DNA of 64,000 nucleotides, taken from NCBI GenBank assembly GCA_964630925.1, contig CAZVZK010000031.1, positions 1 through 64,000 of the forward strand, read 5' to 3'. Of this stretch, positions 59,354 through 64,000 are shown piece by piece. The notes below the pieces were generated by a model, which was not told where the DNA came from, made no database searches, and saw only the letters and a list, made by a program, of their open reading frames with translations. Numbering within the stretch: the stretch's first letter is position 1; every line of letters starts with the position of its first letter. Position numbers and translations under genes: made by a program. This DNA is from RGDT01 sp964630925. GTDB taxonomy: Bacteria; Planctomycetota; Planctomycetia; Gemmatales; Gemmataceae.

Positions 59354-60607
59354 TCAGGATCCGGACGGTGCGGTGTAGGTCTCGCCCGCCGCGAGCGTGC
59401 CGGCCTCGGCGGGGTCGGACGCCGTGCGGTTGTACAGGAACTCGCGCGTCCACGGGTAGGTGTCGGTGATGCCGTTCGACAGCACCATCTGGATGAGGTT
59501 CATCCGCCCGGTGCGGAAGCCGGCGATCACCAGGCAGAAGTAGAACTCCCACATCTTCATGAAGCGGTCCGAGAAGCCCATCGCCGCCTTGATGGCGTCG
59601 TAGTTCCGCAGGAAGTTCTTCCGCCAGTGGTGCGTCGTCAGCGCGTAGTGGCGGCGCAGGTTCTCCACGTCCATGATGTTCATGCCGCGGTCCACCGCGC
59701 GCTTCGTCATCCCCTCCAGCGAGAAGAACCAGTAGCCGGGGAAGATGTGCTTCGACACGAACGGGTCCTCGCCCGGCGACTCCTTCATCTTGGCGATGCA
59801 GTGCAGCAGCCCAACCGCGCCGGGCTTCATCATCCGCTTCACCTTGTCGAAGTACCGGTCGGCGTACTTCTGGCCGACGTGGCACATCATGCCCACCGAG
59901 ACGACGCGGTCCCACGGCTGGTTATCGTCCAGCTCCATGTAGTTCATCACGCGCACCTCGACGGGCAGGTTGCGCGCCTTCGCCTGCTCGCGGATGTACG
60001 CCGCCTGGTTGTCGCACAGCGTGATGCCCACGCACTCGACGCCGTAGGTCTCGGCGGCGTGGAACATCAGGTGGCCCCAGCCGCAGCCGATGTCGAGGAG
60101 GCGCTGGCCGGGCCGCAGATCGAGCTTGGCCACGGTGTGGGCGATCTTGTTGTCCTGGGCCTGGTCGAGGGTATCGTCCGGCGAGCGGAAGTAGCCGCAC
60201 GAGTATTGCAGCTTCTTGTCGAGGTAGAACTTGTAGAACTCGTTGCCGAGGCCGTAGTGGTGCTCGATGTCGGACTTCTGCTTGCCGAGGTTGCGGCCGA
60301 ACAGCCAGCCGAGCCAGCTCGGCACATAGCCCCTGGGGTCGAGGCCGACGTACACGTCGGTGAGCGCCGTGACGGCCTCCTCCAGGTCGCCCTCGACGAC
60401 GATGCGGCCATCCGCCAGCTCCTCGCCGAAGCCGAGGCTCGTCTCCATGATCGAGCGCATGAAGGCGTCGCGGGTCTTGAACTGGATGGCGAAACGCGGG
60501 GTGCCGGCGCCGGCGGGGTGGCGCCTGCCCTCCCAGTCGATCACCTCGAACGGCACGCCCTTGTGTGCGGACAGGGTCTGGCCGATACGCTTCTGCAGGT
60601 CGAACAC
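59354..60607 (-). CDS. cyclopropane-fatty-acid-synthase-like methyltransferase
   Basis: 417 residues. Mycolic-acid cyclopropane synthase family: KQKSDIEHHYGLGNEFYKFY (substrate entry), LQYSCGYFRSPDDTLDQAQD, LRPGQRLLDIGCGWGHLMFH (SAM motif I), GITLCDNQAAYIREQAKARN, SVGMMCHVGQKYADRYFDKV, KHIFPGYWFF and a C-terminal His/Arg-rich part. Length and order fit Cfa. The early part (FAIQFKTRDAFMRSIMETSL) is the usual lipid-binding region. Methylates unsaturated fatty acyl chains of phospholipids using SAM. GTG 60607 preferred: AGGAGG is five bases upstream. Confidence 0.85.
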   Translation of the reverse strand: MFDLQKRIGQTLSAHKGVPFEVIDWEGRRHPAGAGTPRFAIQFKTRDAFMRSIMETSLGFGEELADGRIVVEGDLEEAVTALTDVYVGLDPRGYVPSWLGWLFGRNLGKQKSDIEHHYGLGNEFYKFYLDKKLQYSCGYFRSPDDTLDQAQDNKIAHTVAKLDLRPGQRLLDIGCGWGHLMFHAAETYGVECVGITLCDNQAAYIREQAKARNLPVEVRVMNYMELDDNQPWDRVVSVGMMCHVGQKYADRYFDKVKRMMKPGAVGLLHCIAKMKESPGEDPFVSKHIFPGYWFFSLEGMTKRAVDRGMNIMDVENLRRHYALTTHHWRKNFLRNYDAIKAAMGFSDRFMKMWEFYFCLVIAGFRTGRMNLIQMVLSNGITDTYPWTREFLYNRTASDPAEAGTLAAGETYTAPSGS

Positions 60608-60686
60608 GGGCACCTCCTTGAATTGGCTCGGATGTGGCCATGTTAGTGCCGGCGGCAAGGACGACACAGGTACAAATCCAAGACCT

Positions 60687-61577
60687 TCATTCCACGTCCC
60701 ACAGGGCGGCCCCGTCGTGGCCGGCCACGGCGGCCAGCGTGCCGTCGGGCGACAGGGCCACGTCGAAGACCTTGCCCAGCCCCCAGTCGTAGTCGCCGAT
60801 CAGCTTGCCGACGCGTCTCGTCGCCGCGTCGAAGGAGTACACACGCACCACGTCGTCCCAGGAGCCGGTGATGAGGCGCGTGCCGTCCGCCGACAGGGCG
60901 ATGCACGACACGACCTCCCCGTGGTCCTTGACCTCCTGTACCCGCTTGCGTGCGGCCACGTCCCAAACCTGCATGCCGCCGCCGAGGGCGAGGACAAGGG
61001 CCTTGCCGTCGGCGCTGTAGGCCAGCGACCAGCACCCCTGCTTGTCCTTGTGGCTGAGGCGGTGTTTGACCCTCTGGGTGCCCGACTCGCAGATCTGCAC
61101 GGCCGGCGATTCGCCGCCCCGCGCGAGGGACTCGCCGTCCGGCGCGAAGCGCATGCAGAACACGTTGTTGGTCGGCTCCGACACGGCCGTCTCGTCGCCC
61201 CCGGCGCGGGGGGAGACGACGACGCGGTGGTAGCTGGCCCAGCCGAAGTAGCGTCCGTCGGCGGAGTAGGTGACCGAGACGATGCGGCCCTGCCCCTCCC
61301 ACTCGCGGATCCGGGTGGGCTTGCCGGCGCCACCCACCTCGTAGGTGCCCACGGTGCCGGCGTAGGTGCCCACGGCCAGCTGGCCGCCCTCGGGGGCGAA
61401 GGCCACGGCCCCGACGGTGCTCCCCTCGAAGTCGAGCGAGTGGAGGTGCTTGCCGGCCGTGGTGTCCCACAGGCGGGCCGTCCCGTCGGCGGACCCTGTG
61501 CCGAGGAGTTTGCCGTCCGGCGCGAACGCGACGCACTCGACGTACTTCGTGTGTCCTTCGAGCTGGCGCATCGTCAT
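60687..61577 (-). CDS. WD40 repeat protein
   Basis: 296 residues. Beta-propeller with WD40 units: LEGHTKYVECVAFAPDGKLL then GTGSADGTARLWDTTAG, FEGSTVGAVAFAPEGGQLAV, CWSLAYSADGKALVLALGGG then MQVWDVAARK, VSCIALSADGTRLITGSWDD then VVRVYSFDAATR, and FDVALSPDGTLAAVAGHDGA then ALWDVE. Single-domain, about six blades. Cytosolic scaffold of unknown partner. ATG 61577 with GAAGGGGCG upstream. Between the Cfa-like gene and pgi, which diverges from it. Confidence 0.82.
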   Translation of the reverse strand: MTMRQLEGHTKYVECVAFAPDGKLLGTGSADGTARLWDTTAGKHLHSLDFEGSTVGAVAFAPEGGQLAVGTYAGTVGTYEVGGAGKPTRIREWEGQGRIVSVTYSADGRYFGWASYHRVVVSPRAGGDETAVSEPTNNVFCMRFAPDGESLARGGESPAVQICESGTQRVKHRLSHKDKQGCWSLAYSADGKALVLALGGGMQVWDVAARKRVQEVKDHGEVVSCIALSADGTRLITGSWDDVVRVYSFDAATRRVGKLIGDYDWGLGKVFDVALSPDGTLAAVAGHDGAALWDVE

Positions 61578-61669
61578 TCGCCCCTTCCATCGCCGCCCCG
61601 TCTTCCGCATGATAACCGACGGACGAGGACTTGGCGATCCCCGCAGGGTACAACCCCGGAGGCCGGCCG

Positions 61670-63313
61670 ATGAGCGACCCGCGACAGCTGCCCGCGTGGA
61701 AGGGATTGCAGGCGCACCGCGCCGAGATTGAAGGGCTCCAGATGCGCGACCTGTTCCGCCAGGACGGTCAGCGCTTCACGCGCTTCTCGCGCCGCCTCGG
61801 TGACCTGCTGCTCGACTTCTCCAAGAACCGCATCACCGAGAAGACGTTCGGCCTGTTGATCGACCTGGCGAAACAGGCCGACGTGCCCGGCTGGCGCGAG
61901 AAGATGTTCACCGGCGAGAAGATCAACACCACCGAGGGACGGGCCGTCCTGCACACCGCCCTGCGCAACCGGGCCAACAGGCCGGTCCTGGTCGACGGGA
62001 AGGACGTGATGCCCGACGTGAACGCCGTCCTGGCCCGCCTGCGCTCGTTCAGTGAGCGTGTGCGCTCCGGGGAATGGAAGGGCTACACCGGCCAACCCAT
62101 CAAGGACGTCGTCAACATCGGCATCGGCGGCTCGGACCTCGGGCCGGTGATGGTGGCGGAGGCGCTCAAGCCGTACTCCAAGCGTGACCTGAATGTCCAC
62201 TTCGTGTCGAACGTGGACGGGACGCACCTGGCCGAGGCGCTGCGGCGCGTGACGCCGGCCACGACGCTGTTCCTGGTGGCGAGCAAGACGTTCACGACGC
62301 AGGAGACACTAACCAACGCCCACTCGGCGCGGTCGTGGCTCCTGTCGCACGCCAAGGACGAGGCCCACATCGCGAAGCACTTCGCGGCCCTGTCCACCAA
62401 CGAGGCGGAGGTGCGCAAGTTTGGCATCGACCCGGCGAACATGTTCCCCTTCTGGGACTGGGTGGGCGGGCGGTACTCGCTGTGGTCGGCCATCGGCCTG
62501 CCCATCGCGCTGAGCGTCGGCATGGACAACTTCGAGGAGCTGCTGGCCGGCGCGCATGACCTCGACGTACATTTCCGCACCGCCCCCCTGGAGGACAACC
62601 TGCCGGTGATCCTGGCCGTGCTGGGCGTGTGGTACAACGATTTCCTCGGGGCGGCGTCGCACGCGATCCTGCCCTACGACCAGTACATGCACCGCTTCCC
62701 GGCGTACTTCCAGCAGGGCGACATGGAGTCGAACGGCAAGAGCGTGACGCGCGACGGCACGCCCTGCGCCTGGGAGACGGGGCCGGTGATCTGGGGCGAG
62801 CCGGGCACGAACGGCCAGCACGCCTTCTACCAGCTGATCCACCAGGGGACGAAGCTGATCCCCTGCGACTTCCTGGCGCCGGTGGAGACGCACAACCCTC
62901 TGGGGCAGCACCACGCGATCCTGCTGAGCAACTTCTTCGCGCAGACGGAGGCGCTGATGAAGGGCAAGACACCCGACGAGGTGCGCGCCGAGCTGGTGAA
63001 GGAAGGCAAAGGCCCGGCGGAAGTCGAGGCGCTGGTGCCGCAGAAGACGTTCGCCGGCAACCGCCCGACGAATAGCCTGCTGTTCCAGAAGCTGACGCCG
63101 CGGATGCTGGGGACGCTGATCGCGCTGTACGAGCAGAAGATCTTCGTGCAGGGGATCATCTGGGGGGTGAACAGCTTCGACCAGTGGGGGGTGGAGCTGG
63201 GCAAGCAGCTGGCCAAGGTGATCCTGCCGGAGCTGTCGGCACCGGGGGAGGTGGACACCCACGACAGCTCGACGAACGGGCTGATCAACGACTTCAAGCG
63301 GCGGCGGAAGTGA
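61670..63313 (+). CDS. pgi: glucose-6-phosphate isomerase
   Basis: 547 residues. Interconverts glucose-6-P and fructose-6-P in glycolysis. Signature regions: VVNIGIGGSDLGPVMVAEAL, SNVDGTHLAEAL, VASKTFTTQETLTNAHSARS, FPFWDWVGGRYSLWSAIGLP, HAILPYDQYMHRFPAYFQQG with DMESNGKSV (catalytic Glu), NGQHAFYQLIHQGTKLIPCD (catalytic His) and QGIIWGVNSFDQWGVELGKQ (catalytic Lys). Full length. ATG 61670 with GGAGG upstream. Alone and divergent from the WD40 gene. Confidence 0.97.
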   Translation: MSDPRQLPAWKGLQAHRAEIEGLQMRDLFRQDGQRFTRFSRRLGDLLLDFSKNRITEKTFGLLIDLAKQADVPGWREKMFTGEKINTTEGRAVLHTALRNRANRPVLVDGKDVMPDVNAVLARLRSFSERVRSGEWKGYTGQPIKDVVNIGIGGSDLGPVMVAEALKPYSKRDLNVHFVSNVDGTHLAEALRRVTPATTLFLVASKTFTTQETLTNAHSARSWLLSHAKDEAHIAKHFAALSTNEAEVRKFGIDPANMFPFWDWVGGRYSLWSAIGLPIALSVGMDNFEELLAGAHDLDVHFRTAPLEDNLPVILAVLGVWYNDFLGAASHAILPYDQYMHRFPAYFQQGDMESNGKSVTRDGTPCAWETGPVIWGEPGTNGQHAFYQLIHQGTKLIPCDFLAPVETHNPLGQHHAILLSNFFAQTEALMKGKTPDEVRAELVKEGKGPAEVEALVPQKTFAGNRPTNSLLFQKLTPRMLGTLIALYEQKIFVQGIIWGVNSFDQWGVELGKQLAKVILPELSAPGEVDTHDSSTNGLINDFKRRRK

Positions 63314-63320
63314 TGAAGAA

Positions 63321-63470
63321 GAGGATACACCACAGAGGCACAGAGATCACAGAGGAAGCACAGAGAAAGCAAGAAGAGAGATAGTAACAAATCCGGAAGT
63401 TTTTTTACAATTCTGCTTGTGTTCTCTCTTCTTCTTCTCTGCGTCCTCTGGGTCTCTGCGGTGTATCCTC
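63321..63470. repeat. GAGGATACAC inverted element with CACAGAG repeats
   Basis: The left edge GAGGATACACCACAGAGGCA (63321-63340) and the right edge (63421-63470), whose reverse complement begins GAGGATACACCGCAGAGACC, are imperfect inverted copies; in between run CACAGAG-like units and a T-run (around 63400-63406). It lies between pgi and the convergent oxidoreductase and may end transcription from both. Confidence 0.75.
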
Positions 63471-63478
63471 TTCCGCCG

Positions 63479-64000
63479 TCACCGCGCCTCGATTCTCGCG
63501 TGTCTCGCCATGATCGCCAGGGCCGTCCGCAGGCCGTCCACCGCGGCGCTCACGATGCCGCCGGCGTAGCCCGCGCCCTCGCCCACCGGGTACAGGCCCT
63601 CGATGCCGGGCGATTGGCGCGTCGCGTCGTCGCGCACGATCCGCACCGGGGCGCTGCCGCGCGTCTCCGGGCCGACGAGGGCAGCCTCCTTCAGGAACCT
63701 CCCCTGCCAGCGGCGGTCCATGATCGGCAGGCCGTGCCGCAGCGCCTCCGCCACCATCGCCGGCAGGATCTCCTCCAGCCGCACCGACACTCCGCCGCGC
63801 GGGTAGCTGTTCGGCGGAACGCTCGCCGATAGCTTGCCGTCGAGGAAGTCGCCGGCGCTTTGGATCGGACACAGGTACTCGCGCCGGCCCGCCTCGAATG
63901 CGAGCTGCTCATGGTGCCGCTGCCAGCGTACGCCGGCCAGAATGTCGCTGCCGAAGTCACGCGGGTCCGCCGTCACAACGAGGCCGGAATTGGCGAACGG
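63479..64000 (-). CDS. FAD-dependent oxidoreductase, C-terminal part (partial)
   Basis: Only the last 173 or so residues are in the window; the gene runs off the right end (frame open at 64000). The segment shows LPAMVAEALRHGLPIMDRRW, GSAPVRIVRDDATRQSPGIE and GLYPVGEGAGYAGGIVSAAV, ending near ALAIMARHARIEAR. The GEGAGYAGGIVSAA end block is typical of NAD(P)/FAD-dependent HI0933/BaiN-like or 'FAD-dependent protein' families with a C-terminal flavin loop. Reading up to the edge gives PFANSGLVV before TADPRDF. Function cannot be narrowed from this part. Confidence 0.75.
   Translation of the reverse strand, partial: PFANSGLVVTADPRDFGSDILAGVRWQRHHEQLAFEAGRREYLCPIQSAGDFLDGKLSASVPPNSYPRGGVSVRLEEILPAMVAEALRHGLPIMDRRWQGRFLKEAALVGPETRGSAPVRIVRDDATRQSPGIEGLYPVGEGAGYAGGIVSAAVDGLRTALAIMARHARIEAR

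Noticed and set aside
1..64000. A variant genetic code with UGA as Trp or Cys throughout
   Set aside because: Many intact genes end with TGA at the expected family length (for example wecB, pgi, the DraG gene), so UGA remains a stop in general.
1..64000. tRNA or rRNA genes
   Set aside because: No cloverleaf-like stretch with a T-loop GTTCRANYC in a suitable setting and no rRNA-like sequence was seen in the intergenic regions; a covariance-model scan would be needed to be certain.

Overview
The window is about 64 kb of dense, very GC-rich bacterial DNA. Gene content points to a planctomycete of the Gemmata type. The lineage markers are two DUF1559 genes, a TIGR02996-type gene, a BBP7-type outer-membrane barrel, a giant surface protein that starts with the LEDRT motif, a caspase-like protein with an MJ0042-type zinc ribbon, ASPIC/UnbV (CRTAC1) proteins, Ser/Thr-kinase plus ECF-sigma modules and an exosortase/EpsI polysaccharide locus. 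No rRNA, tRNA, CRISPR array, transposase or replication origin was recognised.

Layout. 1-3.4 kb: hotdog thioesterase; a secreted thioredoxin-like protein whose CxxC motif reads C-x-x-UGA; a divergent Rrf2 regulator and protoglobin around a palindrome; an HPF1-like protein. 3.4-4.8 kb: decayed DNA. 4.8-9.8 kb: one giant HEAT-repeat/HExxH/VWA protein. 10-16 kb: hydrolase, small proteins, a class III aminotransferase with an aldehyde dehydrogenase, and an aspartic-protease pair. 16.3-17.4 kb: ADP-ribosylglycohydrolase. 17.4-28.3 kb (minus strand): a nine-gene exopolysaccharide/exosortase operon running from exosortase to a UDP-GlcNAc 2-epimerase. 28.5-33 kb: small zinc-binding proteins, ferredoxin, PQQ-like propeller and a zinc-ribbon membrane protein. 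33-38.5 kb: caspase-like pseudoenzyme, then a run of broken genes. 39-41.7 kb: a nitrate/sulfonate-type ABC transporter whose binding protein also carries UGA at an expected Cys position. 42.3-49.3 kb: TPR/FG-GAP, CRTAC1 and RnfD/NqrB-like cluster. 49.3-64 kb: mutM, coiled-coil protein, BBP7 barrel, LEDRT surface protein, FHA protein, kinase/membrane protein/sigma factor operon, cyclopropane-synthase-like methyltransferase, WD40 protein, pgi, and a partial FAD-dependent oxidoreductase.

Most notable signals. Two otherwise intact genes contain one in-frame UGA exactly where relatives are expected to have cysteine (811-813 and 41552-41554), suggesting selenocysteine insertion. Against this, other frames are broken by TGA at a Trp site, by TAA and TAG, or by frameshifts, so simple decay must be excluded. 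Other striking items are a bacterial HPF1 homologue, a caspase fold with Cys replaced by His, a HEAT-metallopeptidase-VWA fusion, a Rrf2/protoglobin pair with a perfect palindrome, and several intergenic elements built of 7-bp tandem repeats arranged as inverted pairs.
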